A DNA stretch of 64,000 bases from Heliocidaris tuberculata (taxonomy: Eukaryota > Echinodermata > Echinoidea > Camarodonta > Echinometridae): contig CM046846.1 of NCBI GenBank assembly GCA_025618425.1, positions 1,792,642 through 1,856,641 on the forward strand, written 5' to 3'. Positions 8,745 through 22,200 of this stretch are shown piece by piece. The position numbers and the translations under genes were made by a program. Numbering within the stretch: position 1 is the first letter of the stretch; each line of letters opens with the position of its first letter. Under the pieces are notes generated by a model that saw nothing but the letters and a program-made list of their open reading frames with translations, was not told the DNA's origin and did no database searches.

Positions 8745-11700
8745 ACTTAATCACAACCACAAAAATATCTACCGGTACCCTTTTTTCCATTTTCTTAATT
8801 CTCTCTAACATTTTCCCTTTGTTTGCCCTCTTCCTCTCAACTTCCTCTCTGCTCTCCTAAATGCTCTTTAAAATAACGATGTACATCCATTTTTATCATT
8901 AGCATCATCATCATCGCTATCATCCTTGTATAAATAGCATATCAAGTCAACATTATCATCCTCAGTCTGATGACCCCCCTTTTTTTTTTTTTTTTTGCTT
9001 GTCAGAAAATTTTCTGTGATTTAATTGAGCCCCTCTTATTATCATGTATCCATTTCTGTTTTGTGGGTAAGTATGGGAGTATGTCCCCCCTTATCATCCT
9101 AAGACAATTTTGAAAGTTTATTAACGAGATGTCATTCAGAAAAGACAATGGATTAATCTATGGGATATTTCCAAATTCACATATTCATCCACTAAAAAGA
9201 AAACAAAAACAAAAACAAAACAAAAAATAGAGTATGTCACCATTTAATTTTTGAAGTGAATTATTCATTTAATTTCATTTTATGATGATAATCTATACAA
9301 TGCAAACAGTTACTTATATATACACAAATACATTACACACTTCTATTAGAAGAATAATATCTATCTATACATGAGAAAAGGCAGGACAAAATCAAGGTGA
9401 ATTACTTGAATGACATTTGCACAATAAGTATCTAAACATTGACAGGCTTTTCCAAGAATTCTGAAGTTCAAAGAAATTATAGGTGTACCAAGATATGCCC
9501 TGGAACTCTACATGGAAATCACATACTAGATGTAAAAATTGCAATATATATATATATGGTACATGTAATTTTAAAAGAAGTATACAAAATAGAGCACCTC
9601 TTTTGCACTGACAAAAAAAGAGAATGTTTATAAAAATATCATACAAGATTCTCATGCTGATATATTCAGTGACCCCAATTTTTATAAAATAATAATAAAT
9701 TGTAATTAGCCATTAATACAAATACCTATAGAAACCTGAGACATTTGCAAAAACTATTCTTGTTCCACCTTCAACAAATCCCAAAATTCAATGGCCCAAG
9801 TGTATATATGGAATCATAACACGATAATTGCTTTTTAAAACCACTGCGTTTGATTTTAGGGGGCCTACTAATGACTCAAATAATTATTTCCGAACAATGT
9901 TAATACAAATTTGTTGTTACAAAGGAAAACAAAATCATTTTCATCAAACATATTGATACCATACAAATTTGATGAATTTCATAACACATCTAATAGAATG
10001 AAAATATTAATTGTTGATAAGCCAGTCAAGCATGTGACAATTTCAATCATGCCATGGGTATTCTTTGCAGATTATGTAAGGTAATTCAAAACCAGACATT
10101 AAAATATTCTTGAACAAAATAAACAAGAAATAATTGGAACAAAAGGTGCATTGTCATATTTACAGAAATAACTTCATTATTCAAGGCGATTCAGAATTTA
10201 GAGATTGCACACAGAGTAAAAAATGATCTGTCACATTCAAATACATAACTATATATCATCTGTTAAAAGCCAGAAGGGCGTTAACTCTGCTTTAAAGAAT
10301 ATGAGTTAACGCCCTTCTCGCTCCAAACAGGATATATGCCATTAAAAGTAGAATACAATATACTACAGCTGCTTCTTGTAAAAAAGAGTCACCATTTATA
10401 AATTAAATCAGTGAATCATTAAATTGTTATTTGGCAACAGCAAAAGAGAAATGCATATCAAGACACATCAAATGTGGTTGCAGTAAATGTAGGTCCAATT
10501 GAATCTGTTGATTTATACAGTACACCATTTCCCCAAAGTATGTCACACTCTTGATATCTTACACTGACCAAAATATTTTTTCTTATCTGAAAAACATCAA
10601 GTACTGAAAACATATTTTTATGCATCAAATCTTTGTATAAAACATTACAAATTCTATACAGTACTATTTCCTTCACACACAATAAATTTTCTTGTCTTGT
10701 TTGAGTACAAACGTAAGTATTGATATGATAACCACAATACAAAACTTTCGTTTTGCTTAAGGTTATCTGTGAAAACTGTTCATAAAACGTATTAAAATTC
10801 TTGTAGTAACATTGTTGCAAAAAAGTCATGAAGAGAGAAAGTCGTATTCTATATTTTAATTGTCTGAAGTTCTTCACGAAAAATTTGCTTATGGATAATT
10901 TTACATTATACATTATTTCATTTTGAAAATATATAGAATTAACAACTGTGAAAAGTAGTGCCATAATTTTAGCCATCATAATAGATAAAGCACATAAGAT
11001 CTGTATTTTACAATGATTGTCCATATCCAACATAATTACATAATGATACACAAATTTGTACACATTACACATTTTTCTTTCATATCTTTTTCATATTTTT
11101 TCAGTGGTAGTAATATAATAATTGATTTTCAAAGCCCCCCCCCCCCTTGCTTCCATGATATTTCATCTGGGCATAATTATCATAAATGGTGAATAAAAAA
11201 TTTGGCCCCTTTAAGTTATTCAATATATCTTCCTGTTTAACCTCTTAAAAAGCTGCAATTGTAATCAATATTTGCAAAACAAATAAGGTGCTGTTTTCGC
11301 TTCCTTTTCTCATAATTTATGATACTGCTTTTATTTTTCAAAAATGCAAGGAAATTCTATATCACCAAGTTTAAAGAGAAAAATTGTGTAAAAAAGATAC
11401 CTTGTGACTAATGAAGAATTCTAAACCAGAAAATTATAGGATTATTATTTATCTGAGGAAAAGTTACCTGAGTACAGTTGTTCTGAATACATTTTGGTTT
11501 TAAAAAATGTTACTTTTCTATATCAAAATTTTTTATATGAAGTTAACTTTAGAATGACATTGACCATACATCAATATGCTTGAATACATTGGCTAGAAAC
11601 ATTTTCATGCATGTATGAGGTTTAAGTACATATATTAAAATAGAAAAAAAAAAAAGAAGAAAGAAAAAAAGAAAGACCCATTCTGAAGTATACTTCATGT

Positions 11701-12902
11701 TGAAGAGAAAGGAAAAATATGTACACAATTCGAAATATACATGTACATAAAACAAAAAACAAATTTATACATAAATGTAGCTCAATATATACATACCATA
11801 AAGAAATTACACATGTATAAAGATTTTTTACAGTTCAATATAAACAAGACACTAAAGAGCATAGATACACTTATGACTCTAATGGCTCAAATACAATAAG
11901 TAATGAATACATAAAAACACTATTCACATAATAGTGAAAGGAACCTAAAAATAGGACATATATTGCCACAGTATATGTTAATCTCTATTCAGACAAGCAA
12001 TAGTTCACTATATTCTAGCCTATTTATAAAATTTTAGATAATGCTAAAAGGCAGTCTTAAAGAAGATGTCTTTGGATCAAACCCAAGCTGGCATTCAGCC
12101 ATCTGTTCGCTTATTCCTACAAGCACATACATTCCTTCTTAGCATCACAAGTTAAACAAAAACATAGATTTATCAATCAAATGAACAAAGCTTTCTGGCA
12201 GATTTCAGCCTCAAATTTTGAAACACTTCACTTCATCAATAGGTGAAAACTGAATCCCTGTAAATTGGTGATTTGTACCTGTGCAACGACAATGCGCATC
12301 CAATGCCAATCCCCAGTCCACTCACCATACACTTGGATAGAGAAAGGCAACTGTAAAGAAATTGTTTGGTGATCATTTGCTGCATAAAAGAGTATGCCTT
12401 TCAAAAGTCAAATTTAGAAAGTACATATTCAAAAAGTGCTTTCAAACAGAAAGTATTCTAGACCATCCCCTCACGATAATGAATTGTATGAGCATTCATT
12501 TTAGTCTCCAAACATCTCTCAGAAATGAGTTACAATTAGTGTTTTGGGACATGCACAGGGAGAACACAATTACTCATTTAAAATTATGAGGGTAACTAAG
12601 TTACTTACAGCTTAAAAATTAACAAAAATCATTTGACACTTCAAAATATATTTCAGGAAAATATTCAATTAAAAATAAACGGTAATTCATTTTTCTTCAT
12701 ACATTCTGGAATGCACGACTAAATTTTTCTTGAACAGAGGAGAAAACTTGACTGTCAACAGCCAAAACAGCCTCTTACCACCAAAATTCATTCAAGGGAT
12801 GAATTTTCTATTTCAATCAATTATACTGAAATAAATTGAGATGATTATAATATTTCATTGCATAATACATTAACGTCAGTTGTATTCTTGGTGCTGCTGC
12901 TG
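8745..12902. other. AT-rich non-coding region downstream of the anoctamin stop codon
   Basis: Probably contains the 3' UTR of the anoctamin gene, which is read towards lower coordinates, but I cannot fix the cleavage site. A minus-strand AATAAA hexamer is present at about 11330. A run of 10 C lies near 11138. The region has unusually few inverted repeats compared with the rest of the window, fitting transcribed UTR sequence. A strong hairpin is listed separately. Confidence 0.4.
10272..10318. other. Perfect 16-bp hairpin
   Basis: AGAAGGGCGTTAACTC at 10272-10287 is exactly complementary to GAGTTAACGCCCTTCT at 10303-10318, with a 15-nt A/T-rich loop. It is more GC-rich than its surroundings. 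If the anoctamin 3' UTR reaches this far, it would be a stable structure in that transcript. Confidence 0.7.
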
Positions 12903-13215
12903 CTAGAAAGGTCCTGTAAATGTATTATTGACCGGCAAAGGGAAGGCGACCGGTACCTCCTGTGAGGTATCGTTGAAGCTGTTTTCCGGCATGTAAGTTG
13001 GGTGGAATCCATAGTTGGGAGGGTAAGCAAGGTTAGGATTCATGATAGAGTACACCCCTTGGTCCTGAATAGGGGGTAGGTCAGGGTCCACTTTGGGGGA
13101 GCGTGGTGTCTTGGCTTTCTTCTTCTTCTTGCGCTTCTTGGTAGGCTCGACAGGGGGGATTAAGGGAGGGATGTCATTGGCGATGTACGTGTCACCGTTT
13201 TCATCGTAAGTTAAC
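12903..13215 (-). CDS. Anoctamin exon 21 (C-terminus and stop)
   Basis: Encodes LTYDENGDTYIANDIPPLIP, a basic cluster PTKKRKKKKKAKTPRSPK, and a Pro/Tyr/Asn-rich end finishing VNNTFTGPF and a TAG stop. Acceptor TTTCCTCACAG. Low-complexity tail typical of the poorly conserved C-terminus of anoctamins. Confidence 0.85.
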
Positions 13216-16200
13216 CTGTGAGGAAAACAGAGTAAGGTTATACATAGAATACAACATACAGAAATAAAATATTTCATTAAATCAGTACAAAAAGAATATA
13301 AATAAACACACAAAAAATTGTATGTACAACGTATTTTAGTTTTTTCAATACTTTAGACACTGGACAGACAGGGATATTTCATAAAATGCATTACAGATAT
13401 AGGTACAGTTATATACATTAGAATAGTATTGAAAGAAGCGGCAAGCTACATGTATGAAATTTTCAAAAGGATACTAAATATAGTATATGAATAAGAAATT
13501 TGCATTTGTTTCATTGTCGAGCCATTCTTTTTTTTTTTTCTTGGAGCAAAAATGAATCCTGTATCATTTCCTTTGAAAAGTTTAGAAATGACAGGGTCAC
13601 TGGAACACAAATAAACATGTTAAGAAAATATGGCTGGTTAAAGAATGTGCTAGGGAAACTTGAACACTGAGTATTAATAAATGCACATAGATGTAAAATT
13701 GATGTTAATATGAAAAAGAAAATAAAGTGCTTTTACTGAACATATCACTCGTATATACTACCAGATCATTGGCGGCAAGAATATAATTATTAAGATAAGT
13801 CAGCTTCTCATCAATATCTCATTTCAATATAGATACAGATGAACAGATTTTACAGGTATCTGTATCAAGCAAATATACTTAGTAAAAAAATCATTTGTTG
13901 GGATGAACAACTATGAGGTATTAGTATATGTGTATGCTTTTGTTGATGCCTGTTGCAACATCAACATGGCTTTTATGTTTATCAGCCCCTCTTGATACCC
14001 TAATGCTGTTCATTCAGTAAATAAAAAAAAAACCTTTTGAATATGATATGACATTGTAACAGGCCTATATTACAGGGTTGCCAGTTAGAAATCATAATCG
14101 GGCCTGAAAATCATATATAATGATCTAGTTTTTTACACTAAAAAACCTGAATTGAAATATGGCCTGAAAATAAATTGCTGGGGCCTGAATACAAGCTTTT
14201 TCTGGAGAACTGGCATCTCTGTATATTGATAATTATCTCACACAACCGGCCCTCATCACATACACTTGGTTATTAGATGGGGTTAGAAGATGATCGAGGC
14301 CTTCGCTTGATACAGACTGCAAGAGGAGGCTGAAGCAGAGATAAAGCAGATAAAAGACAAGATTCATTAAAAAATTAAAGAGTGCAAGCTAGAATCGTTG
14401 TTAGGCAACTAGAAACGCATCAGGATTTGTTCATCAGTGCAGACTGTAAGCTAGAATAGTTGTTTGCCAAATGAAAATGAAAGAGATTTGTAAAAAATAG
14501 ACTGGAAGTTAAAAGCGTTTGCAAGATAAATCATTAAGATATAAAGTTGAGCAGATTGCACAATATATTCTGGCATTTATCATATTTGGCTGCTCTGAGG
14601 CACATACTGGTAGTTTGGATATTCTTTGAGTACTGAAATTTGGCTAAATACCAGAAAACAATAAAATGCAATAATTCTAGAGGAATGGGACATAATAAAC
14701 CATATAGTAAATTGCCTCCAATTAAGGGATTTAAAAAAAGTATATCTCTATGAAGCTAATACATCTATGTATAAATAGGCCTCATAATTTTATTAAATAA
14801 TTACATATATTGTAGGTATGAGCCGTGTGAAACTTCCTGATAACTGTTCTTCTACACAAATTTGGGAAATGACATTAGGATTTTCTTAATTTGAAATTGA
14901 CACAATCTGGATAAATACAACACAGAACTATTGAGGCCACATTAATATTTTGCATATGATAACAGATGAGATCTTGGTGGAAACACAAAAGCAATAACAG
15001 AGAACAGGATGATTAATCGTTAAGATAAAAAGTGAGTAAGAAGCTCTAGGTATTCTTAAAACATGAAACATCTCTTTGCTACTTGTATGTAAAAGTAGAA
15101 GAATACATGTATGTATTAGATAGACAATTTGGCTACATGTAAATTTTAAGTGATCTAAATGAAAAGTGACACACATTATTAGCATAGCAGGAGTTAGAAA
15201 GAAAGAGATGAACATGGATGCTATATTGTAAATATGATGATATAACTTCACAAGTAAAGAATATATCTGTTAATGAAAACAAATTAGACATTAGTGCATG
15301 TTTCTTGATGTTATGCATGCAATGAAATGGCCAACAACAAGAGAGATGTTCTGTATCAAATCTCAAGCATAAAGATGAACGTAAATACTGTGCTGTGTCA
15401 CCCAAACTTACCTCGGCATACTTGTATTAATTTGTTAATTAATGCAAATACATGCATACACACACACATGCATAATGCAAATCCGAAATATTACAAGTTT
15501 CCGTAATAACGGCCATTTAGAGGCAAGGAACTTCAGTGCATAGCAATAATTCACAGATGTGATTTATGTTTAAGCTGCATTTGTAATTCATCTTTAAGTA
15601 AAATTGTAGAAAGCACATTGGCAAGAAAAATAGCTGCAGACACCTAAAAATGATGCATACTGCCAGCTTCTGTGCCAAAAACAACGCACAATCAGATTGC
15701 TTGTAGGTGTCAAAAAGCTATGAAAAGTAGTTGATTTACAGAAACTATTTCTAGGAATGAAACTTCACAAATCTGGACCCCTCAGATTTTTTGTAAAAGT
15801 TTTTGCACATAAAAATGTCTGGTTTTACAGTATGCATAAAATTCTGGTTACATGTGCCGAGGTAGTTCAGCGCACACAGCACAGTACAGCGATGGATATA
15901 ACTTCAAGAACAGAGCATGATAAAGATGCTAAACAGCAAAAAGTGTAATAAAAGATAATAGCATGCCGATGAACTTTGCTTTTTCTAAATATCCAACCAC
16001 CAACATAAAAACGGTTTGGCTTGGCATACTCTGTTCTATCCGCCGTCATATCATTCTCGTAAGTGTCGTTGGCGCCGGCAGCCGAGGCTGCGTCATCGAC
16101 GGAGCCATTGAAACTGTGGTCTAGAGACTGACTGCTGCTGGCTATCCTATCCAGGTCAGAGGTATAGTAATTGAGGCCCTTGTAGTCGGACCCGTTAGGA

Positions 16201-19200
16201 ACCACTCGACTCATAAAGTCCTTACTTTTCATGGAAGGCTGGTTCTCGGCATCATCCAAGATCTTGGCAACCTGGTACTTTTCCTAAATGGCATAAATGG
16301 AGGAGAAATAGATAAATATTCAGTCTCTGGCGAAAATATTTCTTCATACTGGTGCACATGACTAACAGATAAGAGATACTTTAATTATGCATGAGAACAC
16401 CATAAATCTAACAAATAAGTTGTTTTTTAACCCTTCTCCTTCACAACACGTTGAATATCAGTGCAATAGGAACACATCTCTTCAGCTCAATCTAATCTAA
16501 ATTAACATCCTTTTTCATTGACTAAACAAATAAGCAATACAAGCAATTTTAAGGGGGCTGGGAGGCAGTGAGGTACTCTTTTCCACCTGAAATTGAGAAA
16601 TGTTAATCTATAAAAAAGACAAATTTCCTACTAGGCACATTTTCATATGACCATTTAAAAAATGTCCTGTTAAATAAAGAAATTTGAAAATGGCCTGCTT
16701 GCAACCTCTCTCAAACAAAATTGGAAGATACATGTTCTATAAACTAAATATTAGCAGAGCAAGGTTCTGGGCCCTGTTTCATAAAACTTGTCATCAGTAA
16801 CAAGTCACAATAACTGTTATAAGCTACTGAAATCCTTGCATCTGATTGGCTGAGAGCAAATTTGTTGGTAAAAATCACTGACAAGACACTTGATGAAACA
16901 CCCCCCAGAACTCACCCTCCTCATAGCGAGTGCTATATCTGATGGTACATCCGGTATGATATACATGATCATGAACTTCACCGCAAATACAATGTGCTGA
17001 AATGCAAGGGAGTGGGGAAGATAATATTGTTATCATTGGAATAAAGTCATCAGCTGGGCCCTGCTTCATCAAACTTGTCATCAATGACAAGTTGCAATAA
17101 CTGTTATAAGCTACTAAAATCCTTGCGTCTGACCGGCTGAGAGCAAATTTGTCGGTAAAAATCACTGACAAGACACTTGATAAAACGCCCCCCTGATCTA
17201 CCTGTTTCCATAATCATTTATATCCTTACAAAGAAAAAAAAATTAAAAGGAGAATCAGTCTTAATGATGGGAAGAACATGAATGAAAATACATCATATCT
17301 TTTAAATCCTGTGAAATTCCTCAACACTTACATGTAGGTCACAGAGAAACCTGTTATTTCTTATTTATTGCTATCTTAGTATGAAACTTTGTATTGCAAA
17401 TGGATTATATTGGTGAAATGCACTATGATACAAGCATCATTTATTACCATTTTCATGATTATCACTGTTGTACTTAACAATAGAATAGAAAAAGAAGATT
17501 GCCTTACCTCAAAACCTATTACAATCCAGAGCTTTTCCACATTGGTATACTTCCTGCCCCACTGCGCTGTGAATGCAATGATGAAAGCATTTGAAACCAC
17601 TCCGGCAAAGTTGATGAAGTCCAAAATTGAGAACCACATTCCTGAAATAAGAGAAGAGAGGAAAAAAAAAAGATGTACACCCCAAAGGCCGAAGGTAGTT
17701 CATGAATAGTCATTAAAGTAGAATTTCATTGATTTTGAATATTGATTTAATTTTTATTATTGCATAGGTGAAGCTTAGATTGAACAAGGTTCATCAAAAT
17801 TCAACGCTTGGAAACGTTTGAAGTAATGAGTATTATCAATTATAAAATGATATAACACAGCCCCGCTATAGCACCTATAGAGCTCTTTGAACGCTGCTGA
17901 GATATGTGACGTCATACCGGGGAGCAATCCTTCCTAAGCAGACGATGCCCCATAATATCTTACACATTTTCAGTGCCTGTTTTGTCATCTCATCTTCACT
18001 TATTTCTCTTACTTCGCTAGCGTCACTCTAAATTTCCTGCAGGGTATTATTTTGATGAAAAATGCAGCGTTAAAAAAATAAAGGAATCAATCGCTTGTAA
18101 ACAAAATAAGATGCCATTGTATTTTCAGCTGCATGCACCGCGGCATGTCGGCGTTTCAAGAGGGAACGAATACCATCCATGCTATAATTCAGCGGGCTTT
18201 ACAATTCGAAAGTGTGATTTCTTTGATTGATCATTGACCCTTATCATGACTTTTTACAAACAAAAGATTTTAGTTACTAGAAACGGTTTCACTTCCCTTT
18301 TAGAATGATGTGAAATACGGTAATGGTGAAACACACCAAACTCTTTATAATTTAAAAATAATTGCATTGCAGTTACGTTCACTTGATATAGGACGTCGTC
18401 TGCTTAGGCAGGATTGGTACCTGATGTGACGTCATGAAAACATGGGTATATTTCTGGCGAATCGCTCGGATATCCCAGATGCTGAGAAACGTTTTTATTT
18501 GTGCCATTTTTTAATCATCAAACACGCAGTTAACGTAAAACTTATACGATTACCATCTGCAAGCTTTCTAGTTTCTAGAGATACATTATTGAGCATATTT
18601 GTGATTTGCTTTGAATATCTACTTTAACACCTTAGATGAACATTACTGCAATTGAAACCACTCAAAATGAAGCATTGAATTTCTAAAAAAAGGGGGGAAA
18701 AAGGGAAGACATTATCAGTTCATACTATTATTGTTTTATATTTCACACTTACTGAATTTAATGATCATCTGATTATATTGCTTAATAGACTTAAATTTTA
18801 TTAGAATGAATGAAAGATTTGAGAGAAGGAATGATATTTGTATATTATTTTCTTTTCTGATGGTGCTAAAGTTTTCAAATTTTATATGTAAAAAGTGATG
18901 TTGAAATCTAAACCAAAATAATTTTAAAATGTCATTTACTGCTATTATCAGGCATGGAAACTATACCACTAGGCCATTGGCAAGTTATTCGAACACAGAA
19001 TTACACAACTAAAATTTTGAGAAGTTATCAGGTGTCATAAAAAGAGGAAATTAAGCTCCTCTATGAGGTTTCCATACAATATACTTGAATTGTCTATTTA
19101 CCTATGCTAGATGCGATGAAAGCCACAGGTCTTCTGTTGAACCAGAGTAATCTCTTTGCATCTATCCTGATATCCAATAGCAAGACGGTAATAGCAATGA

Positions 19201-22200
19201 GTGGGGCAATTGGTAGTGCAGAAGAAAATATCTGTTGACACAGAAATAAAACAAAACAGAAGAAATATAAACACATCTATCAATGCAACGTTCTCTCCAT
19301 GAATTTGACATTTACATCTGATTCCTGTTGCTGCATAATAAAGCTTGCCATGAAGAACAAACAAAAAAATAAAAGTTGACCTAAATCAACCCCTTCTGTG
19401 CCGTGGGCAGCAAATTCCATTGAAGAATTTTAGTTTTGAAAAAAGTGTCTGCACTAAGAATGACTATGGTTTTCTTCCTGAATAGAAACAGTGCCCTGTT
19501 TCATAAACTTAGTTATCAATAACAAGTTACAATGACTGTTATAAGCTACTGAAATCATAGCATTTGATTGGCTGAGAGCAAATTTGTCATAGATATGTTG
19601 CCATTGTTATTGATAAAAGTTTTATGAAACGTGGCCCAGGTACCATTATTCTGAAATTTATTTCCATGGAAGAAATGAACTGGCCAAAGAAACAATGGAA
19701 TTGTTAATCATTTTAAGTTAAAACTGAACTTTCATAGGTCCATTTATGACAATCATTCAAAACCTTGGTGGCATTGAAGGGCTTAAGATTCCACTGAAAA
19801 TTGGTATACTATCTACATGTACTATGATAATACAGATTGTGGTAGGAATTACCAATCTGAGATGCATACTCTGAAATCACAACAATAAGGCCTCAACAAT
19901 TGAAGGAAAAAAGACATTAAGACACTAATTATGAAGAAAACTTGACCTTATTCTAAATTCCAAGTACCTGTATGTCCTCTGTCTTGCCATCATCTCACTT
20001 ATAAAACATATATATCATAGGTCATAAAACGGAGAAAATTTCTCTTACCATCAGGAAACCATAGAGGATGACCTTCTCGTTGTATTCGCCTAGCGTGAGG
20101 TCACCTACAGGGGGCTTATTCCTTTCCCTCGTGAGGTACTGAGCATGAGGGCTCATCTTCTCCATGTCCAAATCCTTGACGCGGCTCTTCCGACAGCAAG
20201 TCCCCTTCTTAAACTTCCTGATGACGTACCTGCAATGATGTACATTCACAAAGATATCAATTATTCTGTTCTTTCTGCATTGTTTGCTGCTGTTGCACAA
20301 GAGCCTAATTGCTATTTTAACAGACTCAGGTCCCTGTTTCATTAAACTTGTTTTCAATTACTACTGTTCCATTTCTATGACAAATTTGCTATCAGCCAAT
20401 CAGATTCAAGGATTTCAGTAGCTTATAATGATTATTGTTAATTGTTATTGATAACAAGTTTTATGAAAAGGGGCCCAGGTAATCCATTGCATCACCTGTT
20501 AACCCTTTCAGGACAGGAATTATTTAAGGGCAAAATTGATCACATTTTGTTCTTCAAATTGGCAACAATAATATTTTTCTTTTAGTGCTGCATGGTTCTA
20601 ATAAGGTGTAATGTCATTGAAAACAATATGCATGGTTAGGAATTTATCGAAAAGTTGAAAAAAATGGCCAATTTTGATGAATAAACAATGATTTTTAACC
20701 TCTCAATGTGTTGCCAATTTAAGGATGTAAAAGCTTATTCTGGATTTTAAAATTCCTGGCATCAAACGTAATATGGTCATGCAATAAAAATTGACATAGT
20801 GTGTGCAAAAATTTTTGCTCTTTCTACTCATGCATGTGGTATATTTTTTAGAGCTTTGAATCAAAAGTTATTGAGCCAAACCACAAAATGTGGTCAATTG
20901 TCTTGAAAGGGTTAATAAATGTTTGCAATAGATAGAATTTTGTATTAGGTAAACATGCCAGAGAGCTATGAAACTTTTCAAGTCTTAATTTGACCTGCTG
21001 CTTCGGGCAAAATGCAGTGGAAAAGAAAGATTTAATTGTTATATAGAATTCTCAAGCACTTTAAAAAAAATCTTCACTCTGTTGTAAAGTACATGTAGCT
21101 GTAGTTGTATGGTGTTAATTTGTTTATTAAAAGAAACCACAATTCAAAGTGCTTTCAAAACCTAGTTCATTTATTTAATGATCTGATAGTGCAGTCTTTC
21201 TCATTATTCTTTACTACTTCTGGGATATAAAAATCCATAGTGTACACTTTATGATGGAATTTTTCATGAATATAAGTACCAAGGTTTGAAGGGAAAGCAC
21301 TTAATAACATTGGTCATACATCAATTCTGATGAATCAGTTTTGATTCCTTTTCTTTACTTATGGAAGGATAATGTCCCTGAGAAACTTGGGAACTGGGGC
21401 TGTATTCTGAAAACAATGTTATCTTTTATGTTAGTCAAACAACTTTAATTGTTATAACAAATAAAAATCAGGACAAGTCATTGGTTAATGATTGCGCAAA
21501 GATGGCTGTGCTTATGCAAACCTAACAGAGACATCTACGCAAGCACCAATGATTAGTGTTTATTGCACGCAATCTCAGTTTGTTATGACAATTAACATAG
21601 TTTTCCTTAACCTGAAAGATAACATAGTTTTCAGAATATGGCCCCCGGTTTCACCAACATAAGTACAAAAACTTGCAAAGACAGCATGGACATGCAGTTG
21701 TTATCTAGTAATTCTTACAGAACAGTCTTTATTCTTTGTCTTTACTTACGGTAGGATGACGTCCTTGAGAAACTTAGGAACCGGTTTCACCAACATGAGT
21801 ACAAAGACTTGCAGAGACAGCATGGACATGCAGTTGTTATCAGTACATGAATCACGCAAGCCCTCAATGCCAAGGAAAGAGTCTGACCCAGATTGCTGTA
21901 GGGGGAAAAGCGAAATTTGGTATGAGGGTTAGACAAGATTTAACATTAACTGCTACAACAACTCATGAATATTTTTTGTTTGAAAACTAACATTTTGTTG
22001 CACCAGCACAAAACCAATAAAACATTTATTCATAAGGATTTGTCATTCTATTAAAAAAAAAATATCAGAGAGCAAATCTACCTGATGTTCAGTTCAAGAA
22101 GCAGCACCAGTTATCATAATTTCATTAAAGGTAATGTACAGTTTTGGAAAGCCCTCAAAAAGTTTTTTTCAGATTTCTTGGAGTTTTGTTGATAAATAGC

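Noticed and set aside
10458..11072. 204-codon minus-strand open frame
   Set aside because: It is the longest frame outside the real genes, but its composition (Tyr, Ile, Phe, Asn, Cys) is what AT-rich non-coding DNA gives, it has no recognisable domain, and it lies where the anoctamin 3' UTR is expected.
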